From NCBI RefSeq assembly GCF_007748195.1, contig NZ_CP037920.1:5113800-5177799 (forward strand): DNA of 64,000 bases, read 5' to 3'. The DNA is from Gimesia aquarii. Its GTDB lineage: Bacteria; Planctomycetota; Planctomycetia; Planctomycetales; Planctomycetaceae. Shown one piece after another: positions 40,765 through 49,558 of the stretch. The translations under genes and the position numbers were made by a program. The number at the start of each line of letters is the position of its first letter. Position 1 is the first letter of the stretch. The notes beneath the pieces were generated by a model that saw nothing but the letters and a program-made list of their open reading frames with translations, was not told where the DNA came from and made no database searches.

Positions 40765-43700
40765 TTATTTCAGATACTCAAGTATCTCGCTATAAATCGC
40801 GGTGCGGTCCAGCGGTTTCTCTACAGGTAAGTCATGGATCAAAACGGCGTAAGAGAGATGAAGTGGTTCACCTTTTTTCACCCAGGTTTTTATATAGGGT
40901 TCTTTCCGCTCCCTGAGCTGTTTCGGAAACGGGTTTGTGACAACGATGCCGTAATCGCGTGCATGCAACCAGGAAGGCCGGAAATTTTTGGGATTGGGAA
41001 CGACCATCAAACCAACTTGCCTGTCTCCGATGATTCCGGAATAGTCAAACCATTTTGCTTCTTTACCCCACATCGCAGCCGCATTTTTTTTGCCTTGATC
41101 ATTCAAAATTGATCCGTTGCCTCCTTGAACGCGGAGAGGTGATGCCACGCGAACCGCCAAACCGGATTCTTCCTGGTCTCCAAAATAGAAATCACGTTGA
41201 TCAGACTGAAAAGTGGCATCGATCCGCAGCAGTATGCCAGCAGGTACTCGATCAAAGTGATATTTAGTGATTTCACTACAAACCAAATGTGATTGATCTT
41301 CACTTTTGTAGAGATTTCGGACTATAAAATTCCCCGATTTTTTTGTGCCCGTTGGTGGTTTGATAAAACCGTCAAAAACAACATCCGCTTTTAAGCGCCA
41401 GTAATCATTCCCATCCACATCACCAAAACCAATCCAGATTCCAGGATGTATGATCGGATGGATTATGCCTTGCTCACCCGAATATCCTGGATCAATATCA
41501 TCAGGTCTGCGAGGTGGAAAATTTCGTGTCACTTGAATTCCACGGTGAGTCTTCACATTCACCAATGCGCGGCGCGTCAGTTTTTTTGACTTTTTGAGAT
41601 AGGTTGCAATACGTTGCTTACCAAAATTAATCTCAAGTTGATTAGGCTGATCAATAAAAGAAAATCCCTTTCGGTCACCGGCAATTTTCTGCGTCATCAA
41701 CCATGAGACGAGATCGGCAATCTGCTGAGCTGTCATCAGCTTTTCAAATCCTGCCGGCATAGGAGAGACTTTCGTTCCTACACGTTCCTCAATCTCTGCT
41801 TTGAGTATGGTCGTGACCTCCCCCTTTGAATTCACCAGCTTCAACGACCGACCCGACTCTTCGAGTACTGCGCCACTATAAACTTTACCATTAACAGTAG
41901 CGATTTGCTGTTGTGCGAATCCTTCCGTAATGACGGCGCTTGGTTTAATTATCGATTCAATCAGAACCTGAGGTGTCTTAGCACGTGAGCCGATATCCGA
42001 CAGGTCGGGAGCAAGTACACTGCCACGGCCTTCCATTTGATGGCATTTCACACATCCTGCGCCACGCGGATGCAGGAATAACTCACGGCCTCGTTCGCTA
42101 TCAGCAGAACCCATTAATGCGAGTACGTCATCTGCTGTGACCGATTTTGCAACGGGAGTAGATGGAAGCAATTGGCGTTCGAAAAGCACAATATAGTTTC
42201 CTCGCCTTGAGTCAGACTCTGGATGATTTGTATTTCCCCCCAGCTGAATTTGCCCTGCAGAAAAACGTTTTCTGTAAAAACGAAATACAGCGTCCGTGGT
42301 CTTCACTTCAAGCCCAGTCTCTTCAAATCCGTCAATCTGTCCGATTTTCATCCATGCCAGTGGGCTGGTACATCGGACATCTACCCCCACCAATACTGAG
42401 ACCTCTTCAGCGGAGGTCATCTTCAACCATCCCATGCCACTGGATCGATCATCATGATTGGCAGTTTGCAGAAATGGCATCCCCCGTAATTCAACGGGAA
42501 CTTGAGTGACTCGGTAATCACGATCCGTATAGTGCCGCTTTCCAATCATTAATCCCCTCCAGTCAATCGAATAGGGGTGACCGCTATTTACTTTGATGTC
42601 AGAAATAAATGCACGGTGTTCATAAGGAGGAATATGTCTAATGCGATATTTCCCTGAGGAAATGCGACCGGCCTGAGTGTTCTCTTGTGCCACAGCAACT
42701 TTCAGCGTCATCGTTTGATCGATTTTGATCGACCCCCTGTAACGAGTTGAAGTATTAACCGGACTAGAGCCATCGAGTGTGTAGGTTAACACTCCTCCGG
42801 GTATTAATGTCTTCAACGAAACACTGATGGGCTCGTGATATTCACCCGGCGGAGGACTCATTTCGACAAGGGGTTTCGCACTTCCTGTTTTTACAAGCCA
42901 ACTTTCCACTAAATCTGAAACGCGTTTATCATGATCGGTTCGATAAGCAAACACCTCTTCGGCTGTGATGGCATCATCTTGAAACAGTCCCAGAAGTGCT
43001 CCCAATCGGACATTAGCATGCGAATTGTCTATCCATGCTTTACGAGCTTCAGGACTACTGAGTTCTCTCAATGCGTTCCAGAGGGAATAAAATATCACGC
43101 GATCTTTTTCTCGCTTTAATTGATCCAGCAATTGGGGGACCCATTGAGTTTGATTTGCCTGCCAGATCGCTTGAACCACTTCGTGTCGCAGTCTCGGCTG
43201 CGTTACTGAGAGCTGTTCCTTGACAATATTCGGTAATTGCCTTTGCTTGCCAAATTGACGAACACGAAATGCAAGAATCCGCAAGGCTTGAATTCGCATG
43301 TTTTCCGAAGCATTCGCATTACCTGCCAAAGCAGACAAAAATTGTTCAATGGATGGGTCATCCGGGGAGAGTCTCCCCAGTGTCCACAATGCCCATGTTT
43401 GCTCTGCTCTGGTGAGATGACCTTCATTCAACCTGGCTAACAGATAAGATTGAGATTCTACACCACGGCGGATGAACTCTGCTTGTGCGTCAGTTCTCCA
43501 GGCAGGAAGGTGTGATGCGAGATCTTCGAACAATTCATCATGTGACCATTCTGCCAGTGGCTTCAGGCGATGTTTTTGCTTCCACTCAATCAGCGGGTTT
43601 GTCTTATATCGAATTCGATAAACACGGCCGACATCGACCTGCTTGCCAGCTTTGATGGTTGCGCCATAGGCATGTCCCCAACTCAAAATATAGAGCGCAC

Positions 43701-44871
43701 CATCTGGCCCTACTTCGATATCCGTAGGATCGAAGACACGACCTGAACTACTCGGTAAAGAACGACCTCCTTCAGCATGTGCAAATACAGTGGGAGATTT
43801 CCCTTTTGCTCTCATCAACGCCCCATCCCATTGAGGGCGGAACAGATAGACTTCGCGACGCATCCAGTCATTAACAAAAAAAACGTTTTGGTATTCAACC
43901 GGAAAGTGCTTCGCATGATAGTGAATGACACCGCTTCCCGATCCTTCAAATAATGGGCTACTGGCGGGAACTGTGGGTAGGTGCCCTACACCAGTCCAAT
44001 GATAACTCCACGGGTGCCCCCAACCGAAATGAGCACCATGAAAGGGAGCGAATATTTTATCTCCGTGTGTCTGATCATTATCGGTACCAAGCCAGTCAAA
44101 TCCATCGTCAAATGTAATATCCCACGGATTACGGAACCCGCGTGATACAATCTCCAGATTGCGGCCGTCCGGATCACACCGCAAAATGCCTCCCTGTTGG
44201 CCCCAGTCGTCAGCAGGCGTATGATATTTTTTTTGGTATTCTCCTTTCTTGAAAACCTCAATGGTTGTGTAGTCTGGAGCACCTTCTGGTGAGGGTAGAC
44301 CCCACAGCTCACGAAATGCTTTGGGAGCGAGTTGATCAAGCCGGTTATACCCTTTGGAATTCCCCTTGGACATATAGAGTTTTCCATCCGGGCCAAAGTT
44401 CAAACCATGTAGTGCATGTTCCAGATTTCCCAGTCCTGTATAGACGCGGACATACTCGTCAGCTTCATCATCACCATCCAGGTCGCGTACGATTGTGAGA
44501 TCAGGGGCGTTTGCAACCCATAAATCACGGCCTTTCCATGCAAGACCCTGAATGCAATTGAATCCTTCTGCGAAGCGCTTCGTGCGGTCTATGGTGCCAT
44601 CCTGATTATCATCGATCAGAATATCGATATGATCACCGGGAGATTCTGGTGATGGTGCGCGCCACTGCGGCCCCTGTCCTACAAAAATCCGACCAAGTCG
44701 GTCAAATGCCATCACACAAGGATTTCTGACAGCTGGCTCTTTGGCAACAACCTCAACCACAAAACCTTCAGGAACGACTGGTAATAAATCGGTTTCTTCA
44801 GCAATTACCGCTGCACAACTAAATAACGAAGTGCAAGCAATCACGTAACGTGTCAGAAAGTGGTAAAACAT
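40765..44871 (-). CDS. Giant PVC-type heme protein: propeller dehydrogenase-like, HEAT, cytochrome c and PmoA-like domains
   Basis: A 1368-residue exported protein. A signal peptide is followed by a glucose/sorbosone-dehydrogenase-like beta-propeller typical of PVC membrane-bound dehydrogenases (about 25-430, with VMAFDRLGRIFVGQG and NPWDITFDDGF), HEAT-like repeats (about 440-690), a chitobiase-like beta-sandwich (about 695-775) and a further beta domain. A cytochrome c domain has CVKCH with Cys940, Cys943 and His944 and PDLSDIGSR. The C-terminal ~290 residues resemble the PmoA-like DUF6807 domain (HPIIHPGIWIGFGDVDG). It is co-directional with, and 49 bases after, the LacI gene, so sugar-responsive control is likely. 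It probably oxidises a sugar or related substrate in the periplasm; the substrate is unknown. Confidence 0.85.
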   Translation of the reverse strand: MFYHFLTRYVIACTSLFSCAAVIAEETDLLPVVPEGFVVEVVAKEPAVRNPCVMAFDRLGRIFVGQGPQWRAPSPESPGDHIDILIDDNQDGTIDRTKRFAEGFNCIQGLAWKGRDLWVANAPDLTIVRDLDGDDEADEYVRVYTGLGNLEHALHGLNFGPDGKLYMSKGNSKGYNRLDQLAPKAFRELWGLPSPEGAPDYTTIEVFKKGEYQKKYHTPADDWGQQGGILRCDPDGRNLEIVSRGFRNPWDITFDDGFDWLGTDNDQTHGDKIFAPFHGAHFGWGHPWSYHWTGVGHLPTVPASSPLFEGSGSGVIHYHAKHFPVEYQNVFFVNDWMRREVYLFRPQWDGALMRAKGKSPTVFAHAEGGRSLPSSSGRVFDPTDIEVGPDGALYILSWGHAYGATIKAGKQVDVGRVYRIRYKTNPLIEWKQKHRLKPLAEWSHDELFEDLASHLPAWRTDAQAEFIRRGVESQSYLLARLNEGHLTRAEQTWALWTLGRLSPDDPSIEQFLSALAGNANASENMRIQALRILAFRVRQFGKQRQLPNIVKEQLSVTQPRLRHEVVQAIWQANQTQWVPQLLDQLKREKDRVIFYSLWNALRELSSPEARKAWIDNSHANVRLGALLGLFQDDAITAEEVFAYRTDHDKRVSDLVESWLVKTGSAKPLVEMSPPPGEYHEPISVSLKTLIPGGVLTYTLDGSSPVNTSTRYRGSIKIDQTMTLKVAVAQENTQAGRISSGKYRIRHIPPYEHRAFISDIKVNSGHPYSIDWRGLMIGKRHYTDRDYRVTQVPVELRGMPFLQTANHDDRSSGMGWLKMTSAEEVSVLVGVDVRCTSPLAWMKIGQIDGFEETGLEVKTTDAVFRFYRKRFSAGQIQLGGNTNHPESDSRRGNYIVLFERQLLPSTPVAKSVTADDVLALMGSADSERGRELFLHPRGAGCVKCHQMEGRGSVLAPDLSDIGSRAKTPQVLIESIIKPSAVITEGFAQQQIATVNGKVYSGAVLEESGRSLKLVNSKGEVTTILKAEIEERVGTKVSPMPAGFEKLMTAQQIADLVSWLMTQKIAGDRKGFSFIDQPNQLEINFGKQRIATYLKKSKKLTRRALVNVKTHRGIQVTRNFPPRRPDDIDPGYSGEQGIIHPIIHPGIWIGFGDVDGNDYWRLKADVVFDGFIKPPTGTKKSGNFIVRNLYKSEDQSHLVCSEITKYHFDRVPAGILLRIDATFQSDQRDFYFGDQEESGLAVRVASPLRVQGGNGSILNDQGKKNAAAMWGKEAKWFDYSGIIGDRQVGLMVVPNPKNFRPSWLHARDYGIVVTNPFPKQLRERKEPYIKTWVKKGEPLHLSYAVLIHDLPVEKPLDRTAIYSEILEYLK

Positions 44872-44920
44872 AAAGCAGTTCCAGGAGTGTCGATGAGGTA
44901 AAGTAACAAGGTTTCATTCT

Positions 44921-45982
44921 CTATGTCAGATCAGTGACAGACATCCCTTCCACCAAACGTGGTTGGACAGAAACATTCACAGCAGGTGTCTCAGGGTGAG
45001 CCATGCGCCAGATAAGCTGTTCCACTGCCTGACGGCCGATCTGCTCTGCACAGATATCAATGGTAGTCACCTCAGGATAAAGGCCGGTTAACAGTGGTAC
45101 TTCATTATTACAGGAAATCAGACTCAAATCTTTCCCAATCAATAAACCACGTCGCGTGCAGGCGCGGTAAACAAGTGCCGCAATGGAATCGGCGGGAACA
45201 AACACTGCAGTCGGTTGACGCTTCAGTTTCAATAAACGACCTACCAGCCTGTCTACCAGTTCAACATCCTCAACTGATTTGAGAGGTAGACCCCAGTCGG
45301 CATCTTTACCGAAAATGTTTTCAAGTGTCGCACCTCCCTGAGTGGCATGCCATGTGAAACTCGCACAACGTTGACCAAGTGTCACATGATTTGGTTTAGG
45401 ATCAAGAATGGCAATTCGTTGATGTCCTCGCGAAAGCAGATATTCAGCCGCCAGACGACCGATTTCAGAATCATTCGACTCGACCACATCTCCCCAGTCT
45501 GCTTTTTGAGGACGTCCCAAAAACCAGACAGTAGGGATTTCGCGTAGACGCTGAATCAATTTTTGATCGGCGTTCGAAATCAACTCCGTCTGAAGCGCGC
45601 CTTTTGCCAGTATCCCATGCACCTGTTTCCGAGAGAGAACATCCGGTAATCGATCTACCAAAGGAAGATCTGCCAAAAGTACATTCGCTCCCTCTTCAGC
45701 CAGAGCTGATTCTGTACCGTGAATCCCACTTGCCACTGATGGTAACGAGGCCAACGAACGATCCATCCCAAGCAGAAGCATTGCTATGTTTCTTCTGAGT
45801 AAACGCTTGCCTTCAGGCAAGGATTTTCGCCGACGCAAGCGGGTATAATTGAGTTTTTTGATGACTTTCATGACACGTTCTGTCGTTTCAGCTGAAACAT
45901 TTGGCTCACCAGCCAACACACGACTGACAGTGCCTATCGAAACTTCGGCTGCCTTAGCAACATCTTTCACAGTGACTTGCAT
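44921..45982 (-). CDS. LacI family transcriptional regulator
   Basis: A 353-residue regulator starting at the ATG at 45982, preceded by AGGAGAAG at ideal spacing (a TTG at 46012 is less likely). The N-terminal helix-turn-helix and hinge read VTVKDVAKAAEVSIGTVSRVLAG, classic LacI. The remainder is a periplasmic-binding-protein-like ligand domain (IAMLLLGMD, RGHQRIAILDPK, AVFVPADSIAALV). Ligands are usually sugars or nucleosides. Two palindromes upstream (46016-46042 and 46196-46209) are strong operator candidates, suggesting autoregulation. The heme protein gene downstream is probably in the same transcript. Confidence 0.93.
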   Translation of the reverse strand: MQVTVKDVAKAAEVSIGTVSRVLAGEPNVSAETTERVMKVIKKLNYTRLRRRKSLPEGKRLLRRNIAMLLLGMDRSLASLPSVASGIHGTESALAEEGANVLLADLPLVDRLPDVLSRKQVHGILAKGALQTELISNADQKLIQRLREIPTVWFLGRPQKADWGDVVESNDSEIGRLAAEYLLSRGHQRIAILDPKPNHVTLGQRCASFTWHATQGGATLENIFGKDADWGLPLKSVEDVELVDRLVGRLLKLKRQPTAVFVPADSIAALVYRACTRRGLLIGKDLSLISCNNEVPLLTGLYPEVTTIDICAEQIGRQAVEQLIWRMAHPETPAVNVSVQPRLVEGMSVTDLT

Positions 45983-46015
45983 AACTTCTCCTGAATGAAA
46001 TTTCCGAATCAATAT

Positions 46016-46042
46016 ACCATTTATTTCATTGAAATAAATGGT
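46016..46042. promoter_or_regulatory. 27-bp perfect palindrome, candidate operator before the LacI gene
   Basis: Arms ACCATTTATTTCA and TGAAATAAATGGT are perfect inverted repeats of 13 bases around a single central T, beginning 34 bases upstream of the LacI-family start codon. This position overlaps where the gene's promoter or leader would be, fitting autorepression. Which protein binds is inference. Confidence 0.65.
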
Positions 46043-46195
46043 GAAACAGGAAAATCGTCAGAAAAATCAACGATTGATAATGAGAGAATTTAACCAGTTT
46101 ATTGAATAATTTGTTTTCACACTTCAAAAAATCGACCCGTTCAGGATCCAGACTTTGGTGATCATCACACTTATTTCAATTGCATCACTCAATTC

Positions 46196-46209
46196 TGAAA
46201 ACGTTTTCA
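46196..46209. promoter_or_regulatory. LacI-family-type operator palindrome TGAAAACGTTTTCA
   Basis: A perfect 14-bp palindrome with the central CpG and TGAAA/TTTCA arms typical of LacI/CcpA-class operators. It lies 214 bases upstream of the LacI gene and about 290 bases before the rightward gene at 46502, so it could serve either, or form a loop with the palindrome at 46016-46042, which shares TGAAA/TTTCA half-sites. Confidence 0.65.
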
Positions 46210-46501
46210 AACCTCCGACTGATTCAGTTTACGCAAGTTTTTTTAAAGAGATTTGATGACCTCAGATTAAGAATGGTTGATTCTCATCTTGGGATTAACC
46301 ATCTCAACTCGAACACCTCAATTTGATCCAAGACTTGCCTGGTCAGGCCAAAGTGCTATTATGAAATTGATGAGTACTCCATCTCACAGTCAGAAGTGAC
46401 TATTTGCTAATTCGAACGGCATATCAATCATCTTCGAGGTGTGCTGACGACACAAGGACAGCTGAGCTACGTGGCTAAATATCTACCGAATGGAGTGAAT
46501 C

Positions 46502-47788
46502 ATGATGGAGCATGAACTGTCTGCGTATCCCGATGTGATGGCGAAAGCGCTTGTGGATCGCTGGCAAGAAGCAATGTATCCGCCTGAAGACTTACCATCA
46601 CAAAAAAATATTGCCGCTTTACTCGACACGATGTATCAGGCGAGTTTACTCCGTGAAGAAGGTAACGCAGTACGATGCCGCATTATCGTTGCACCGGCGA
46701 GCGACTTTGCTAACGAACTTGCTGTAGGCGACAGCCAATTACATGTGCTGCGATTTACGGAACCTTGCGAGTTCACGCCTCACGAGTTGAGGAAACTTGC
46801 AGCAGCTGCTGGATACTATCGCGCACTGCTGGCCGTTGACGTCTCTGCTGAGGGCGCAATGTCGATTTGGGGAATGATCGTCACCGGGACAACCTGGATC
46901 AATCAATTGGAAGACGACCGGATCCGTCATTCATTACTACCAGAACGTCTTGTGATCCAATGCCTGGGCCCCGGTCATATCATCGTAGCAGCAGGGAATG
47001 CTCGAATCTTAGAGTCTCTGAGCGGCAAATTATTAACCGATGGTTTTGATCCATTTCGTTCAAATTGGTTACCTCAGAAATTCGGCTCCGTTCGTACGTC
47101 GCTGTTGGCAGAATTAGACGAACTCATTCCTGATTCTGAAAAGAGCAACACACGGATGTGCGAATCGTTTGTGAAAGATATCGCGCAAAGTGTAGTGCGA
47201 CGAATCCTGCGTCTTGTTCGTAACCGAGGCCATGGTGGAATGCTGGTGTATCTGCCTGAGGAGAAAAATGACAGTCCGCTGTTAGACCAGTGGTTTCGTT
47301 TTCGAGTACGATTTGAGCAGGATGACTCGATCAATCGATTCCGCCGCCTGATGTTAAGCCTGATGAAGCGAGGACGAGAAGTCGGACAAGCACGCGGGCT
47401 TGAGGTTGTCACCTGGTATGATTACCTTCAAATGCAGGATGCTGAATTGGCTGAACTTGACAAAGCATTAATCGAACTCGGACACTTCTTCACTGACTTG
47501 ATGAATATCGACGGATCACTCGTGCTTGACCGTAGTTTTCGATTGATTGGTTTTGGCGGAGAGATACTCGGTGATTCACACACGGCAACAATTCACCGCG
47601 CACTAGACCTAGAAGCAGAACGGTCTGTTATTGAAAGAGCAGATTCGTCGGGCACCCGACATCGTTCTGCTTATCGACTGGTCTGTGGCTTGCAAGATGC
47701 CATTGCCGTCGTTGTCTCTCAAGACGGCGAAGTTCGATTCGTCGCTCATCACAACAACAAACTAACTTACTGGCCTTATTTGCCTTAA
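46502..47788 (+). CDS. Diadenylate cyclase-like protein (DisA_N/DAC domain)
   Basis: A 428-residue soluble protein whose C-terminal ~180 residues form a DAC domain, the fold that makes c-di-AMP from two ATP. It shows the two catalytic signatures in slightly altered form: DGSLVLD (Asp337-Gly338-Ser339, usually DGA) and GTRHRSA (Arg386-His387-Arg388), with GFGGEI between them. The N-terminal ~240 residues are unfamiliar, so this is not one of the standard DisA, CdaA or CdaS architectures. No membrane segment is seen. The next gene, 32 bases downstream in the same direction, encodes a cyclic-nucleotide-domain/thioredoxin-reductase fusion, suggesting a nucleotide signalling pair. Activity is likely but the DGA to DGS change should be noted. 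Confidence 0.8.
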   Translation: MMEHELSAYPDVMAKALVDRWQEAMYPPEDLPSQKNIAALLDTMYQASLLREEGNAVRCRIIVAPASDFANELAVGDSQLHVLRFTEPCEFTPHELRKLAAAAGYYRALLAVDVSAEGAMSIWGMIVTGTTWINQLEDDRIRHSLLPERLVIQCLGPGHIIVAAGNARILESLSGKLLTDGFDPFRSNWLPQKFGSVRTSLLAELDELIPDSEKSNTRMCESFVKDIAQSVVRRILRLVRNRGHGGMLVYLPEEKNDSPLLDQWFRFRVRFEQDDSINRFRRLMLSLMKRGREVGQARGLEVVTWYDYLQMQDAELAELDKALIELGHFFTDLMNIDGSLVLDRSFRLIGFGGEILGDSHTATIHRALDLEAERSVIERADSSGTRHRSAYRLVCGLQDAIAVVVSQDGEVRFVAHHNNKLTYWPYLP

Positions 47789-47820
47789 TAAAACGATCTA
47801 ATAAGAGGACGTCATTAGTC

Positions 47821-49458
47821 ATGACTTACCAAAATGCCGAAGAAATTGCGTTTCCCAAGTTGTCTGACGAAGTTATGCATCAGGTTGGCGAATTGGGAAC
47901 ACTGGAGACGTTCGAAAATGGACAACCTTTAATCGAAATTGGTCAAAAGGAGTATCCATTCTGTTTGGTTGTCTCCGGTGAAGTCTCAATCGTAGATACG
48001 ACAACTGGCCAAACGCGAGAAGTGGTGACCCATGGTCCCGGTGGGTTCATCGGAGATGTAGATATTCTGACAGGTAGACCTGCCGTCATCTCAGCGATTG
48101 CGAAATGCAAAACACAGGCATACATCATCAATGCGACTAAGGTAAGGCGTTTGCTTAATGAAATTCCCGACTTGAGCGAACTATTACTCGAAGCCTTTCA
48201 AATGCGACGTCGTATGCTGGAAGCTTCAGAGTTTCTTGGCACCCGTGTCATTGGAACGGCACAGTCGAAGGAGACTGCCAAAATTCGAGAATTCTTTTAC
48301 AAGAATCATGTACCTCATACGTTCTTTGATGTCGCGGAAGAGGAAGGCCATCAACAGTTGTGCCAATTGGATGCGACCATCGAAGATGTCCCAGTTGTGG
48401 CTTGCAGCGGGCACGTCGCGAAAAAACCATCTATCATCAAGATCGCGGAATGTCTTGGTATTTCGCGGGAAGTCGAAACAGAGCCTTATGATTTTGTGAT
48501 TGTCGGTGCTGGACCGGCTGGTTTAGCTGCAGCGGTATATGCCGCTTCTGAAGGAATCAAAACACTCGTAATTGATAGCATTGGTCCGGGTGGTCAAGCG
48601 GGAGGCAGTTCCAAGATTGAAAATTTCATCGGTTTTCCTTCAGGTCTCAGTGGTGCGGAGCTGGCAAACCGCGGGTACTTGCAAGCCCTGAAATTTGGAG
48701 CACAATTCACATCACCGGTCTCTGTGAAAACAATTCGGCAGGATGAAAACGGCGATCACCTGCTCGATCTCTGTACCGGACAAACAGCCAGAGCCAAGTG
48801 TGTTCTGGCAGCGACAGGTGTGACGTATCGACAACTTGATCTTGAAGGATGTCGTCGACTTGAAGGTGCCGGAGTTTATTATGCCGCAACATCAGTAGAA
48901 GCACGCGTGTGTCGCGACTCTACCGCAATCATTGTAGGTAGTGGCAATTCTGCAGGTCAGGCCGCCATGTTCCTTGCCGACCATGCCAGTCATGTCAAGA
49001 TGCTGATTCGGGGCGATGAGTTGGGAAAAGGAATGTCTTCCTACCTGTGCAACCGCATTCTCAAACATAAAGGTATTGAAGTGATTCCCAATACGGAAAT
49101 CAGTGGGATCAACGGAGACCAATATGTTGAGTCCGTTCTGGTAAGGAACAACAAAACGGAAGCCGAAGACCAACTTGATTGTACAGGAGTATTTATTTTT
49201 ATTGGTGCGCGTCCTCATACCGACTGGCTCCCTGAATCTGTTCGTCGTGACGAAAAAGGCTTTGTGTTAACTGGTTCTGCGATTCATAATGACGAATTCT
49301 GGACGCAAGACAGAACCCCATGTGATCTCGAAACAACATGTCCGGGAATCCTCGCTGCTGGTGATGTGCGCTCTGGTACAACCAAGCGATGTGGCTTCGC
49401 AGTCGGCGACGGCTCTCTTGCCGTCACCTGTGTTCATCGATACCTGAACCAAATTTGA
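47821..49458 (+). CDS. Cyclic-nucleotide-binding domain fused to thioredoxin-reductase-like flavoprotein
   Basis: A 545-residue fusion. Residues about 10-135 form a cNMP-binding (CAP-type) beta-roll with GGFIGDVDILTGRPAV as phosphate-binding cassette. About 140-215 resembles a thioredoxin/glutaredoxin-like fold without a CxxC. About 223-545 is a TrxB-like FAD/NAD(P) domain with VIVGAGPAGLAAAVYAASEG (GAGPAG at 229-234), GPGGQAGGSSKIENFIGFP and IVGSGNSAGQAA. The redox-active CxxC of genuine thioredoxin reductases is missing: that segment reads VYYAATSVEAR. It is therefore probably not a disulfide reductase but a nucleotide-gated flavoprotein of unknown substrate. It forms an operon with the diadenylate-cyclase-like gene upstream. 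Confidence 0.85.
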   Translation: MTYQNAEEIAFPKLSDEVMHQVGELGTLETFENGQPLIEIGQKEYPFCLVVSGEVSIVDTTTGQTREVVTHGPGGFIGDVDILTGRPAVISAIAKCKTQAYIINATKVRRLLNEIPDLSELLLEAFQMRRRMLEASEFLGTRVIGTAQSKETAKIREFFYKNHVPHTFFDVAEEEGHQQLCQLDATIEDVPVVACSGHVAKKPSIIKIAECLGISREVETEPYDFVIVGAGPAGLAAAVYAASEGIKTLVIDSIGPGGQAGGSSKIENFIGFPSGLSGAELANRGYLQALKFGAQFTSPVSVKTIRQDENGDHLLDLCTGQTARAKCVLAATGVTYRQLDLEGCRRLEGAGVYYAATSVEARVCRDSTAIIVGSGNSAGQAAMFLADHASHVKMLIRGDELGKGMSSYLCNRILKHKGIEVIPNTEISGINGDQYVESVLVRNNKTEAEDQLDCTGVFIFIGARPHTDWLPESVRRDEKGFVLTGSAIHNDEFWTQDRTPCDLETTCPGILAAGDVRSGTTKRCGFAVGDGSLAVTCVHRYLNQI

Positions 49459-49533
49459 TCTAATTCACAGATCACTATGTTTTAAAACAGGACGGTTTCT
49501 TAACAAGAACGAGTTACTAATCTGCCTCCATAT

Positions 49534-49558
49534 TAAAAAAGGAAACTATGATTTCCTT
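49534..49558 (-). terminator. Rho-independent terminator of the GH42-like gene
   Basis: On the minus strand, arms AAGGAAA and TTTCCTT (loop of 6) are followed by a run of Ts (read from 49540 down to 49534). The hairpin begins within the stop codon of the gene at 49557-51815, leaving little 3' untranslated sequence. It may also slow transcripts arriving from the convergent reductase gene. Confidence 0.6.
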
